Below, one piece after another: positions 5,801 through 13,987 of a stretch of DNA of 16,487 nucleotides. Made by a program: the position numbers and the translations under genes. The first letter of the stretch is position 1. Every line of letters begins with the position of its first letter. Below the pieces are notes generated by a model. The model was not told the DNA's origin. It saw nothing but the letters and a program-made list of their open reading frames with translations, and searched no databases. Origin of the DNA: JBMDXB01 sp048594975 (GTDB taxonomy: Bacteria > Acidobacteriota > Vicinamibacteria > Vicinamibacterales > 2-12-FULL-66-21); the NCBI GenBank assembly GCA_048594975.1, contig JBMDXQ010000016.1:1-16487 (forward strand). Reading direction: 5' to 3'.

Positions 5801-6660
5801 ATGGCAGCGACTGACTGGAAAGGGTCAACGTTCGAGGCGCATCGACTGCTGTTGTTCTCGATTGCCTATCGAATGCTCGGCAGCGCCATCGAAGCCGAGG
5901 ATGTCGTGCAGGATACGTGGCTTCGGGCGCGTCAGGACGAAACACGCCGACGTCCGCTCCGCTCGCGCGTACCTCACGACCATCGTCACGCGACTGTGCA
6001 TGACCATCTCCGCAGCGCCGAGCGGACGCGCATGGAGTATCCAGGCCCATGGCTGCCTGAACCGCTGGGGGAACCGAATCAGGAATCCGCCGAGTTGGCG
6101 TCGTCCCTGACGATGGCATTCCTCGTACTGCTGGAGCAGCGGGGCCGACCGAGCGCGCGGTTTTTCTACTGCGCGACGTCTTCGAGCTCGACTTCGACGA
6201 GATCGCGAGGAGCATCGGCAAGAGCGAGGCGAACACGCGGCAGATCCTCACACGCGCGCGCGGCCGGCTGCGCGATTCGCCTCCGCGCTTCACCGCGTCG
6301 CGCCGTGAACCGGAGGCGATCGTGCGACACTTTCGCGACGCCTGCGTCACCGGCAACGTCGACGAGCTGATGGCGGTGCTCCACGCCGACGCAGCGCTCG
6401 TTAGCGATGGTGGAGGCAAGGCGGCCGCGGCGACGCGTCCCGTGCTCGGCGCGGATCGCATCGCGAAATTCGTGCTCGGCTATGCCCGCACGGTGCACTG
6501 GCGGCATCGGACCTCCAGCTCGTCACCGTCAACGCCGCGCCCGGTCTGCTCATGCGTCATCCGATCGCCGGCACCGGCACCTACTCGTTCGACATCTCGG
6601 ATGATGGCGGGAAGAGTTGGCGGCGCGTCGTCAGCTATGCGACTTCGCCGCAGCACTTGC
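5801..6660 (+). pseudogene. Canonical ECF41 sigma factor, broken by several frameshifts (copy 3)
   Basis: Reading across frames gives a near-complete ECF41 factor. Region 2 is FSIAYRMLGSAIEAEDVVQD, then SARAYLTTIVTRLCM. The diagnostic linker GPWLPEPLG follows, then region 4 (ERAVFLLRDVFELDFDEIAR and IGKSEANTRQILTRARGRL). The SnoaL domain starts at IVRHFRDACVTGNVDELMAV with the diagnostic VSDGGGK. The frame must change near 5940, 6003, 6140 and 6500, each by about one base. The C-terminus is unclear: in place of NPDKL the last readable stretch is SYATSPQHLRG, with no stop before the sequence runs into the converging reductase remnant. A 10-codon ORF from ATG 5782 overlaps the start and resembles no leader of the other copies. 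The CMD gene is the divergent partner. The breaks may be real decay or sequencing error. Confidence 0.85.
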
Positions 6661-6933
6661 GCGGCTGTCACGAGAATCTTCCCGGGCAGATCCCCCGCTT
6701 GCTGCAAGACGTCGTCGATCCGCAGCCAGTGCACCGCCAGCAAGAGCGCATCGGCGTCTCGAGCCGCGTCGGCCGGAGTGCCCGCGCGTGCGTTGCCATT
6801 GGCCTCACGCGCAAGCCGCTTCAGTTTCTGATCGCTGCGCGCGTAGCTGAAGACCACGTTCGTGGCCGGCACGCGCGAAGAGCGTTCCGAGTTTGCCGCC
6901 CACTAACCCGGAGCCAAGAATTCCGATCCGCAT
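6660..6933 (-). pseudogene. F420/NADP-type oxidoreductase, truncated and frameshifted
   Basis: The gene begins MRIGILGSGLVGGKLGTLFA, a Rossmann dinucleotide-binding start, with AAGGAG upstream of the ATG at 6933. One extra base near 6858 shifts the frame; after it come VVFSYARSDQKLKRLA, ADALLLAVHWLRIDDVL and DLPGKILVTA. This matches the N-terminal half of the NADPH-dependent F420 reductase-like family (about 200 residues). The expected SLPMNADDT block and the whole C-terminal part cannot be found. The remnant stops where it meets the end of sigma copy 3, which looks like a deletion or assembly joint. It is the last gene of the minus-strand run that starts with the AraC regulator, 20 bp after the aldo/keto reductase. 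Confidence 0.75.
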
Positions 6934-6953
6934 CGTCGCTCCTTCTTGAACGG

Positions 6954-7940
6954 TCAGCGACCGACCAGCTTCTGTAGATGCTCTGGGTATCGGGCTCCGT
7001 GCACCGAGATCGACGCGGCGCTTCGATCGATCTCGACGAGATCTTCTAGCGTCAGATGGATCGCGGCGGCGCGGAAGTTCTCTTCGAGCCGATGGCGCTT
7101 CGTCGTCCCCGGGATCGGGACGATCCACGGCTTCTGCGCCAACAGCCACGCGAGCGCGACCTGCGCGGGCGTCGCCGTCTTCCGTTCCGCGAATGCCGTC
7201 AGCCACTCGACGAACGCGAGATTCGCCTTCCGGTTCTCGGCGCTGAAGCGCGGGACCACGTTGCGAAAGTCGTTGGTATCGAATGCCGTCGTCTCGTCAA
7301 TCTTCCCCGTCAGAAAGCCCTTGCCGAGCGGGCTGAACGGAACGAAGCCGATGCCGAGCTCCTCCAACGTCGGCAGCACCTCCTGCTCCGGTTCCCGGAA
7401 CCACAGCGAGTACTCGCTCTGCAGCGCCGTCACCGGCTGAACGGCGTGGGCGCGACGAATCGTCTGGACACCGGCTTCAGACAAGCCGAAATGCTTGACC
7501 TTGCCTTCCTGAATCAGATCCCGGACGGCCCCGGCCACGTCTTCGATCGGGACGTTCGGGTCGACGCGATGCTGGTAGAGGAGATCGATGCGATCCGTCT
7601 TGAGCCGTGTAAGCGAGGCTTCGGCGACCGCCTTGATGTGTGCGGGCCGGCTGTCGAGGCCCGCCTGCTTGCCGTCCTCGAACTTGAATCCGAATTTCGT
7701 CGCAATTACCACTCGGTCGCGCACAGGCGCGAGCGCTTCGCCGACGAGCTCTTCGTTCGTGTACGGACCGTAGGCTTCCGCAGTGTCGAAGAACGTGACG
7801 CCACCGTCAACGGCCGCACGGATGATCGCGATGCCGTCGTCGCGGCTCGCGGCGGGGCCATACCCGAAGCTGATGCCCATGCACCCGAAACCGAGCGCTG
7901 AAACTTCCAGTTCGCCTTTTCCCAACGTACGTTTCTGCAT
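6954..7940 (-). CDS. Aldo/keto reductase
   Basis: This intact 328-residue TIM-barrel NADPH-dependent reductase of aldehydes, ketones or quinones has the catalytic tetrad Asp52, Tyr57, Lys82 and His124, visible in FFDTAEAYG, ATKFGF and LLYQHRVD. The cofactor-binding C-terminal segment is present (WIVPIPGTTKRHRLEENFRA). The start MQKRTLGKGELEVSALGFGC and overall length match the AKR family that includes YakC/YhdN-like enzymes. GAGGTGAAG precedes the ATG at 7940. It lies 12 bp after the alcohol dehydrogenase and 20 bp before the F420/NADP-type reductase, so it is probably cotranscribed. The substrate is unknown. Confidence 0.93.
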   Translation of the reverse strand: MQKRTLGKGELEVSALGFGCMGISFGYGPAASRDDGIAIIRAAVDGGVTFFDTAEAYGPYTNEELVGEALAPVRDRVVIATKFGFKFEDGKQAGLDSRPAHIKAVAEASLTRLKTDRIDLLYQHRVDPNVPIEDVAGAVRDLIQEGKVKHFGLSEAGVQTIRRAHAVQPVTALQSEYSLWFREPEQEVLPTLEELGIGFVPFSPLGKGFLTGKIDETTAFDTNDFRNVVPRFSAENRKANLAFVEWLTAFAERKTATPAQVALAWLLAQKPWIVPIPGTTKRHRLEENFRAAAIHLTLEDLVEIDRSAASISVHGARYPEHLQKLVGR

Positions 7941-7952
7941 AACTTCACCTCG

Positions 7953-8984
7953 TTACGGACGCAGCAGCGTCTTGATCGCGCGCCGCTCGTCCATCGCTCG
8001 GTAGCCTTCCGCGACCTCGTCGAGCGGCAGGGTCAGATCGAACACCTTCCCGGGATTGATCGCGCCCTTCATCACGAGATCAATCAACTGGGGCAAGTAT
8101 CGACGTACTGGCGCGGGCCCGCCATGAAGACGCACGTGCGAGTGGAACAGTTCTTCGCCCTGCAGTTCGACACCGTGCGGAACGCCGACGTAGCCGACCG
8201 ACCCGCCGGGCCGCGTCGAGCGGATGGCCTGCATCATCGACTCCTGCGTGCCGACGCACTCCAGCACCGAGTCGGCGCCAACGCCGCGCGTCAGTTCCTT
8301 GATGCGGGCTACGGCCTCGTCGCCGCGTTCGCTCACAATGTCCGTCGCCCCGAACTCGCGCGCGAGCTTCTGCCGCGGCTCGTGGCGACTCATCGCGATG
8401 ATCCGCTCGGCGCCCATCTGCTTCGCGGAGAGTATGCCGAGCAGACCCACCGCACCATCCCCCACCACGACGACCGTCGCGCCCGGCTGCACGTTCGCCG
8501 CGTCGGCCGCGAACCAGCCGGTGCCGAGTACGTCGGACGTCGCCAGTAAGCTGGGAACACGGTCCGGGGAGGGAACGTCCGGCGTCGCGACCAGCGTGCC
8601 TTCCGCCATCGGTACGCGCAGCATCGGCGCCTGCGCACCCACGATCCAGTGCCGGTGCGCGCACGACGCCTGGTAGCCAACCCGACAGTGCGGACACGTG
8701 TTGTCGGACGCGGCAAACGATCCGATGACGAACTGATCAGGCTTGATCGACGTCACGGCGCGGCCGACCTCTTCGACGATGCCGCAGTACTCGTGCCCCA
8801 TCGGCGTCGGACCATTGGTCGCGCTGATGCCGCGGTACGGCCACAGGTCGGACCCGCCGATGCAGGTCGCCGAGAGCCTGAGGACGGCATCCGTGGGTTC
8901 GAGAATCGTTGGCACCGCACGCTCTTCGAAACGCACGTCGCGCGGACCATTGAGAACTGCTCCTCGCATGATGTGTTCACTCAC
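7953..8984 (-). CDS. Zinc-dependent alcohol dehydrogenase (MDR family)
   Basis: This 343-residue medium-chain dehydrogenase has the catalytic zinc ligands Cys41 (ATCIGGSDLW) and His64-Glu65 (PMGHEYCG). The structural-zinc loop has Cys97, Cys100 and Cys108 (TCPHCRVGYQASC) but no obvious fourth cysteine, so that site may be altered. The Rossmann motif VVGDGAVG lies near 173-180, and Ser-Arg after the second strand (AMSRHE) hints at NADP(H). It would interconvert an alcohol and an aldehyde or ketone. The start is uncertain: GTG 8984 gives the length above, with AGGAA immediately before it; ATG 8969 (MRGAVLNGPRDVRF) fits the family start but lies far from that AGGAA. It is 9 bp downstream of the cupin gene, in one run with the reductase genes. 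Confidence 0.92.
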   Translation of the reverse strand: MSEHIMRGAVLNGPRDVRFEERAVPTILEPTDAVLRLSATCIGGSDLWPYRGISATNGPTPMGHEYCGIVEEVGRAVTSIKPDQFVIGSFAASDNTCPHCRVGYQASCAHRHWIVGAQAPMLRVPMAEGTLVATPDVPSPDRVPSLLATSDVLGTGWFAADAANVQPGATVVVVGDGAVGLLGILSAKQMGAERIIAMSRHEPRQKLAREFGATDIVSERGDEAVARIKELTRGVGADSVLECVGTQESMMQAIRSTRPGGSVGYVGVPHGVELQGEELFHSHVRLHGGPAPVRRYLPQLIDLVMKGAINPGKVFDLTLPLDEVAEGYRAMDERRAIKTLLRP

Positions 8985-8993
8985 TTCCTATCG

Positions 8994-9405
<412 letters not shown>

Positions 9406-9410
<5 letters not shown>

Positions 9411-10191
9411 CTCTCAGATGGAAATCGCGGGCCGCGAGACCGCGCTGCAGGACCTGGCGAGGCGTGGCGCCGATCATGCGACGAAACGTGCGCGTGAAGT
9501 GTGCCGCATCGGAGAACCCGGCCGCATGAGCCGCGTCCGCGACGGACCTGCCGCCTGCGAGCTCGCCGGCCGCGCATTGCAGGCGCAGCCAGAGGACGTA
9601 CGGACGCAGCGGAACGCCGACCGACGTCGTGAACAGGTGCAGGAATCGGGAGGGCGACAGTCCGACGCTCGCAGCAACCGCATCCAATGACACCGCCTCG
9701 GCTTCCGCCAGCCGGTTCGGAAGATCCCGGAGGACACGCTTGACGCGGTGATCGATCGACGGCGGTCGACGATCGCAGAGCAGGGTTCCGGTCACCCAAG
9801 GCTCCACACGCGCCGCGGTCAGCGACGCCGAGTCACCCAACTGCGTGCGCCATTCGGCAACCGTGGCGGGCGGAATCGGCGCGACGTCCGATGCGGCGCC
9901 TTCAGCCAACGCCGCGCCGAGCTCGCTTTCCGCGTCCACGAAGGCGATCAGCACGTCGGTGCCTCGCGCGTCGACTTCGTGTGACGCGTCCGGTCTCACG
10001 AGCACGGCACCCCACGTGCTCCAGTGTTGACGCGGACGCTGGCGGACCCGAAGGGTTCCATCGAGCGCCATGATGAGCTGGACGCAGTGATGCCGGTGCA
10101 GGTCGGTCCACGAGCCGCGACCCCACAGAAACAGCGCCGCCGGCCAACTGAATGCTGAGGCGCCCAGGTACTGCGACGCCGGGAGCAACAT
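9406..10191 (-). CDS. AraC-family transcriptional regulator
   Basis: The regulator of about 261 residues has an N-terminal cupin-like effector domain (RGSWTDLHRHHCVQLIMALD) and a C-terminal pair of helix-turn-helix units. These begin around VSLDAVAASVGLSPSRFLHLF and end with SVADAAHAAGFSDAAHFTRT, FRRMIGATPRQVL, the usual AraC signature. I chose ATG 10191 (MLLPASQYLG); ATG 10236 is an alternative, and the open frame extends further without family similarity. Its stop codon overlaps the likely start of the cupin gene, so regulator and enzymes are probably one transcript. It is divergent from the DoxX-like gene at 10343, which may share its control region. The effector is unknown. Confidence 0.88.
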
Positions 10192-10342
10192 GCCAGCATT
10201 TTCGCATGGGGCGTTCGCTACGGATGGGGCATCCATGGCAGCCAGTTCGTTCAAGACAGCCGGAGGTGGTCTCCGTACATTCGTAGCGTGGCCGGTACAC
10301 ATGGATCCGACAGGAGTCGGCCGGTCCTCAGAGTGATCGCAC
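10192..10342. promoter_or_regulatory. Divergent control region between AraC and DoxX-like genes
   Basis: About 150 bp between divergent starts, where promoters for both directions must lie. No TGTCACA-N16-CGTC motif is present, so ECF41 control is not indicated. I could not pick a convincing -35/-10 pair or AraC operator by eye. Confidence 0.4.
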
Positions 10343-10801
10343 ATGGCACCGCTAATCGTCATGCTCGTCGCGTGGCTGGTCGCCCGATCGATTGGGGCCA
10401 CAGGTCTGTGGCTCCACGCTGATTCGTGGATTGACTCGCTTCGCATCGCCCTCGCGGCCATGTTCGTCTTCACGGCCGCGTCGCACTTCGATCCGCGCAC
10501 GCGGCCGGACCTGGTCCGGATGGTGCCCGCGAGCCTGCTCGCGCCTGCGCTGCTCGTCACGGCAACAGGCGTACTCGAGCTCCTGGGCGCCGTCGGCCTG
10601 CTGGTACCGCGCGCGCTGCCCTTGGCGGCCTACGGCCTGATCGCGCTGCTCGTGGCGATGTTCCCTGCGAACGTCCACGCCGCACGCGAGGGACTGATGA
10701 TCGCCGGTCGCCGCGCGTCGCCGCTGCTCTGGCGCCTACCACTGCAGCTGTTTTGGATCGCAGCCCTGTGGTGGGTCCGGTCGCCGACGCCCACTCTCTG
10801 A
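10343..10801 (+). CDS. DoxX-like membrane protein
   Basis: This 152-residue hydrophobic protein has about four to five membrane segments, near residues 2-19, 31-48, 62-88, 91-108 and 130-146. AAMFVFTAASHFDPRTRPDL and LLVTATGVLELLGAVGLLVP are typical of the DoxX family. It has no recognisable catalytic motif, and its role is unknown beyond a possible link to membrane redox chemistry. The ATG at 10343 has no strong ribosome binding site. It is divergent from the AraC gene and 16 bp upstream of a DUF417 membrane gene on the same strand, probably cotranscribed. Confidence 0.85.
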   Translation: MAPLIVMLVAWLVARSIGATGLWLHADSWIDSLRIALAAMFVFTAASHFDPRTRPDLVRMVPASLLAPALLVTATGVLELLGAVGLLVPRALPLAAYGLIALLVAMFPANVHAAREGLMIAGRRASPLLWRLPLQLFWIAALWWVRSPTPTL

Positions 10802-10817
10802 CGAGCGAGGGAATCCT

Positions 10818-11302
10818 ATGGATTGGTCATCACTCACGAGAAACACGCCGTTCGAGCGTGCGGGCCGCGCCATCGCCCTGACGGGTGTGGTGCTTCCGCT
10901 CCTCCTGATCGGCCATTCGAAGTTCTCGGCGTTCGAGGTCGAGGCGCTGAAGCCGCTCATTGGCAGCACGCCCTGGCTCGCCTGGATGTACGCCGTGTCG
11001 AGCCCCGTCGGTGTGGCCCGGTTCCTGGGTGTCATCGAGATCGCGATGGCGTTCCTCTTGATGGCATCACCCTGGACGGCTCGCGCCGGTGTGGTAGGCG
11101 GCGCGCTCGGCGCGCTGACCTTCTGTGTCACCGTGTCCTTGCCGCGCTTCCGATCTGGGAGGCGGGTTGGGGCGGATGGCCCGCGCTGAATGGTGTGGGC
11201 TCGTTTCTGATCAAGGACGTCGCCCTGCTCGGGATCTCGCTCGTCGTTCTCGGCGAGTCCGCCGGTTGTCTCCGAGACAAGGACCGCGAATGCCGCCGGT
11301 GA
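10818..11302 (+). pseudogene. DUF417 (YkgB/RclC-like) membrane protein, single frameshift
   Basis: The first frame gives FERAGRAIALTGVVLPLLLI, GHSKFSAFEVEALKPLI, STPWLAWMYAVSS and FLGVIEIAMAFLLM, which is characteristic of DUF417. Near 11140-11150 the frame changes by one base, and the family continues with IWEAGWGGWPALNGVGSFLI and KDVALLGISLVVLGE up to a TGA at 11302. Restored, the protein is about 160 residues with four membrane helices, the normal size. The E. coli relative RclC belongs to the reactive-chlorine response, so a role in oxidative or chlorine stress is possible. GAGGGAAT precedes the ATG. The break may be a sequencing error. Confidence 0.82.
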
Positions 11303-11392
11303 CGCACGTATCGACGCCATCAACGGAGGACGGCATGCCGACCACTCGTGTGATCGTTCACCGCGAGCATCAATGTTCAACAGGAGTATGTC

Positions 11393-11974
11393 ATGCGGAA
11401 GATCATCGCTGCGCTGCAGGTCTCGCTCGATGGGTTTATCGAAGGCCCGAACGAGGAGCTCGATTGGGTGAATTCTTGGGAGGACCCCTTCGACATCGTC
11501 GGCAGGGTCGACACGTTCATCCTCGGTGCCCGGATGTATCCGGGGTACGAGCAGTACTGGCAGGCCGTGCTGGACAATCCGCGCGGCATGCTGCCGTTCA
11601 CCGGCAGGCCCGCCACCGAGGGGGAAATCGAATACGCCGCGTTCGCCCGCAGCACGCCGCACGTTGTTCTATCGAGCAAGCTACAGACCGTTTCGTGGAA
11701 GAACACAAAAATCGTTCGCGACCTCGAGGACGTTCGCCGGTTGAAGGAGGCGACAGGCAGGGATATGCACGCCGTCGGCGGGGCGACTCTGGTGTCGAGT
11801 CTCATGAACGCGGGACTGGTGGATGAGATCCGACTCGTTGTACAGCCAATTGTCTTGGGCCGCGGCAAGCCGCTGTTCAAGGACGTGAAGGGACGGCATG
11901 CGCTGACGCTCCTCGCAACGAGACCGCTGAACAAGGGGGCAGTCTCTCTAAGCTACAGCGTGCCTCTCAGATGA
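11393..11974 (+). CDS. RibD/dihydrofolate reductase-fold protein
   Basis: This intact 193-residue protein starts MRKIIAALQVSLDGFIEGPN and continues with DTFILGARMYPGY and a C-terminal half containing MHAVGGATLVSSLMNAGLVD, EIRLVVQPIVLGRGKPLF. This is the RibD C-terminal-domain group (DHFR fold), probably an NADPH-dependent reductase of unknown substrate. AGGAG precedes the ATG at 11393. It follows the DUF417 gene by 90 bp on the same strand. Two further, damaged members of the same superfamily occur later in the window (13988-14276 and 15226-15773). Confidence 0.9.
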   Translation: MRKIIAALQVSLDGFIEGPNEELDWVNSWEDPFDIVGRVDTFILGARMYPGYEQYWQAVLDNPRGMLPFTGRPATEGEIEYAAFARSTPHVVLSSKLQTVSWKNTKIVRDLEDVRRLKEATGRDMHAVGGATLVSSLMNAGLVDEIRLVVQPIVLGRGKPLFKDVKGRHALTLLATRPLNKGAVSLSYSVPLR

Positions 11975-12074
11975 TCAGGCACGGAATCATTCGAAATGAG
12001 TGGCCATCCGCAGGGTCGAAGGTCTCCACTTCGGGCCGTTGCTGAAGGGGAGCTAACGTGCTACACGTTCAGGC

Positions 12075-12347
12075 ATGAGCTCAACTCGTCTCCGCCGCCG
12101 CGTGAACGCGCCGCGCGCGAGCATCTATCGCGCGCTTCTCGATCCGCGCGCGGTCGCGACATGGAAGGTGCCGACCGGCATGACCAGCCACGTGCACGAG
12201 TTCGACGCCCGCGAAGGGAGCTCCTTTCGGATCTCTCTCACGTACGATGAGCCGACCGGGACCGGCAAGGCGACAGCCCACACCGACACGTACCACGGCC
12301 GGTTCGCGAAGCTCGTCCCCAACGAGCAGATGGTCAAAGAACAGTGA
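12075..12347 (+). pseudogene. SRPBCC/AHSA1-type protein, C-terminally truncated
   Basis: The 90 readable residues (RVNAPRASIYRALLDPRAVA, TWKVPTGMTSHVHEFDAREG, then DTYHGRFAKLVPNEQMV) are the N-terminal half of an activator-of-Hsp90-like START-domain protein, normally about 145-150 residues. The family usually continues after NEQ with another strand and a long C-terminal helix. Here a TGA follows at once, and the DNA beyond it matches a different, convergent gene (DUF1801) on the other strand. The gene therefore appears cut at about 12340. The ATG has no strong ribosome binding site. Confidence 0.72.
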
Positions 12348-12535
12348 TTGGCAGCCGCTTTGAAGCCGGCAATGAGCGTCCCGTGCAAGCGGAATCCGGG
12401 CATGCCATGGCTGATGCACTCCTCCGCCTCGGGTGCTGCAGTATGAACGGCTCAATGCACCTTCTGCAGCGCGGTGGGGTCCTCCGGGGACAGACCGGCC
12501 AGATATTCGTCAATGGTACGGGGCTTCGTCGCCAC
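12340..12535 (-). pseudogene. DUF1801 protein fragment, frameshifted and C-terminally truncated
   Basis: From GTG 12535 the protein reads ATKPRTIDEYLAGLSPEDPT, ALQKV. The frame then changes near 12450-12458 and continues with AAPEAEECISHGMPGFRLHG, TLIAGFKAAANHCSL. These are classic DUF1801/YdhG motifs (EECISYGMPAFRL and AANHC in relatives). AAGGAGG lies 6 nt before the GTG. The last 40-50 residues of the family are missing; similarity ends exactly where the truncated SRPBCC gene ends on the other strand. It is the third gene of a minus-strand run with the two small genes upstream (gap 20 bp). Confidence 0.72.
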
Positions 12536-12555
12536 GAACATCCTCCTTGCAGCCA

Positions 12556-12929
12556 TCAAGTCGTTGGCCAGAAGATCTCGTTCTCCTCAATCTCCCGAAA
12601 GCACTCGGCCGCCGTGAGTCCACGGAAGACCGTGAACCACTTGCCCGTGTGGCGGAAGTACGCCAGCTCGAACCTGCCGAGGGCGGTCAGCGTCATCCGT
12701 GTATGACGGACGACGAAATCATCTTCAGGCCTGCGGGTCTGAGCGCGGTATCGGACGTTGAGGTAAAGGCCTTGCCGCGCCACTCCGAGAACACGGTAAT
12801 CGGATAATTGAAGGGACCGGGGTCTTGCGCGCGCAACTCGAGAAGCCGCGAGAACCTCCCCGGGAGCCACGTCTCGGCCCATCGATCGACCTGCCGCCGT
12901 AGCGATGGCGGTACTGACGTTGCACCCAT
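12556..12929 (-). pseudogene. Small conserved hypothetical protein, single frameshift
   Basis: From ATG 12929 the frame reads PPSLRRQVDRWAETWLPGRF, SRLLELRAQDPGPFNYPITV, FSEWRGKAF. A one-base change near 12764, in a T-run, restores YLNVRYRAQTRRPEDDFVVR, HTRMTLTALGRFELAYFRHT and EIEENEIFWP to the stop at 12556. The joined product is about 125 residues and reads as a single natural domain; I recognise the type as a conserved hypothetical protein but know no function. It begins 4 bp after the stop of the small gene upstream, so the two are probably cotranscribed. Confidence 0.65.
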
Positions 12930-12933
12930 CTCG

Positions 12934-13194
12934 TCATCCCCCAGCGTGTTCCGCGCGGAACATCGTCAGCTCAAAGGTGTTGGCTCGCGCATCGTGGCGA
13001 GCGAGATAGGTATTGCCGTCTGCGCCTCGCAATTTGAAAGTACCGGCAGTCGGGCGCGAGCCAGACGGCGACCACCTCGAGGAATCCATGCGACGGTCCC
13101 CGAGGCTCAAGGGGCGTGGCGTTTGCTCGCGGCGATGGCTTGCGTAGCACTCGATTCCGGAGCTGAGCAGCGGCTGTTCAAGCACTCGATTCAT
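12934..13194 (-). pseudogene. Small conserved hypothetical protein with two compensating indels
   Basis: From ATG 13194 the frame reads MNRVLEQPLLSSGIECYASH, then TPRPLSLGDRRMD. A missing base near 13083 shifts to LEVVAVWLAPDCRYF, and an extra T near 13037 shifts back to KLRGADGNTYLARHDARANT, FELTMF. The repaired product is about 86 residues and matches a small widespread type with the pattern IECYA, P..F.L..RR, V.EV...WLAPD.RYFK.RG.DG..Y.LRHD. Its function is unknown. Because the two changes cancel, a gene caller would report an intact ORF whose middle third is wrong. Confidence 0.6.
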
Positions 13195-13475
13195 CTTAGG
13201 ACTACGACGCGCGTGCAAAGCGAGGCGGGCATCACTTCTTCCACATCGGTGCATCGAAGCTCAACGGCTCCGTGGGAACTGATCGAGGTCCGCGAGTTGG
13301 CAGCGATTGGGCGCCTCAATCGCAGCGCCCGGCTCCCTGTACGCACGAGCTTCTCTTTGATGCTCGCGGTGTGCGACTGCTGGCTGTCTCCCGTATCATC
13401 ACATTGAGCATCAGTGTCCCGATCGACGTCGCGATTGGCCGGGCCTTTGCTCTGGCGCACAAGGAGCGCACGCAC
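13195..13475. other. Intergenic stretch, no gene assigned
   Basis: I see no convincing gene. On the minus strand a frame ends FDAPMWKK at a TGA (13232-13234) and may be the last residues of a lost gene, but nothing upstream of it is coherent. The promoter of the PhnB-like gene must lie here; no ECF41 motif was found. A 12-bp direct repeat AGCACTCGATTC (13146-13157 and 13181-13192) overlaps its left border within the small gene. Confidence 0.4.
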
Positions 13476-13952
13476 ATGAAACCGAAAAACACGATCTGCC
13501 TCTGGTTCGACAAGGACGCACTTGACGCGGCGCGCTTCTACGCCGCCACTTTTCCGAATAGCGAAGTGACTGCGGTCCATAAGGCGCCTGCCGACTACCC
13601 GAGCGGCAAGGCGGGCGATGTCTTGACGGTGGAGTTCACCGTCCTCGGCATTCCCTGCCTCGGTCTCAACGGCGGTCCGGCGTTCAGGCACAGCGAGGCG
13701 TTCTCCTTTCAGATCGCAACCGATGATCAGGGAGAGACGGACCGCTACTGGAAGGCGATCGTCGGCAATGGCGGCCAGGAAAGCGCGTGCGGCTGGTGCA
13801 AGGACCGGTGGGGCCTTTCCTGGCAGATCACCCCGCGCGCGCTGACCGATGCGCTTGCCGCCGGTGGCGCTGAGGCGAAGCGCGCCTTCGAGGCGATGAT
13901 GCCGATGAAGAAGATCGACGTCGCCACCATCGAGGCGGCGCGACGCGGCTGA
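13476..13952 (+). CDS. PhnB-like VOC protein (3-demethylubiquinone-9 3-methyltransferase domain)
   Basis: This intact 158-residue protein has the PhnB/3-dmu-9_3-mt pattern: ICLWFDKDALDAARFYAATF, PNSEV, then FTVLGIPCLGLNGGPAFRHS, FSFQIAT and GWCKDRWGLSWQITPRALTD. Despite the domain name these are VOC-fold proteins, and a methyltransferase activity is not expected. AAGGAG lies 9 nt before the ATG at 13476, a good ribosome binding site. It is convergent with the DHFR fragment at 13988. Its codon use and integrity contrast with the broken genes on either side. Confidence 0.92.
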   Translation: MKPKNTICLWFDKDALDAARFYAATFPNSEVTAVHKAPADYPSGKAGDVLTVEFTVLGIPCLGLNGGPAFRHSEAFSFQIATDDQGETDRYWKAIVGNGGQESACGWCKDRWGLSWQITPRALTDALAAGGAEAKRAFEAMMPMKKIDVATIEAARRG

Positions 13953-13961
13953 CGACATCAT

Positions 13962-13980
13962 GGGCCGGTACGGCGGGCCC
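13962..13980. terminator. Possible hairpin between convergent genes
   Basis: GGGCC (13962-13966) and GGCCC (13976-13980) can pair around a 9-nt loop between the end of the PhnB-like gene and the end of the DHFR fragment. It is short and has no T-run, so support is weak. Confidence 0.25.
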
Positions 13981-13987
13981 TGAGTCG

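Noticed and set aside
5782..5814. A 10-codon ORF (MQGDVSHGSD) as the copy-3 equivalent of the MTER leader
   Set aside because: It is out of frame, overlaps the sigma start, and shares neither sequence nor geometry with the leaders of copies 1 and 2.
6666..6692. TGTCACG at 6666-6672 as another ECF41 promoter
   Set aside because: The bases at spacing 16 are GATC, not CGTC, and it lies inside the truncated reductase with no start codon downstream.
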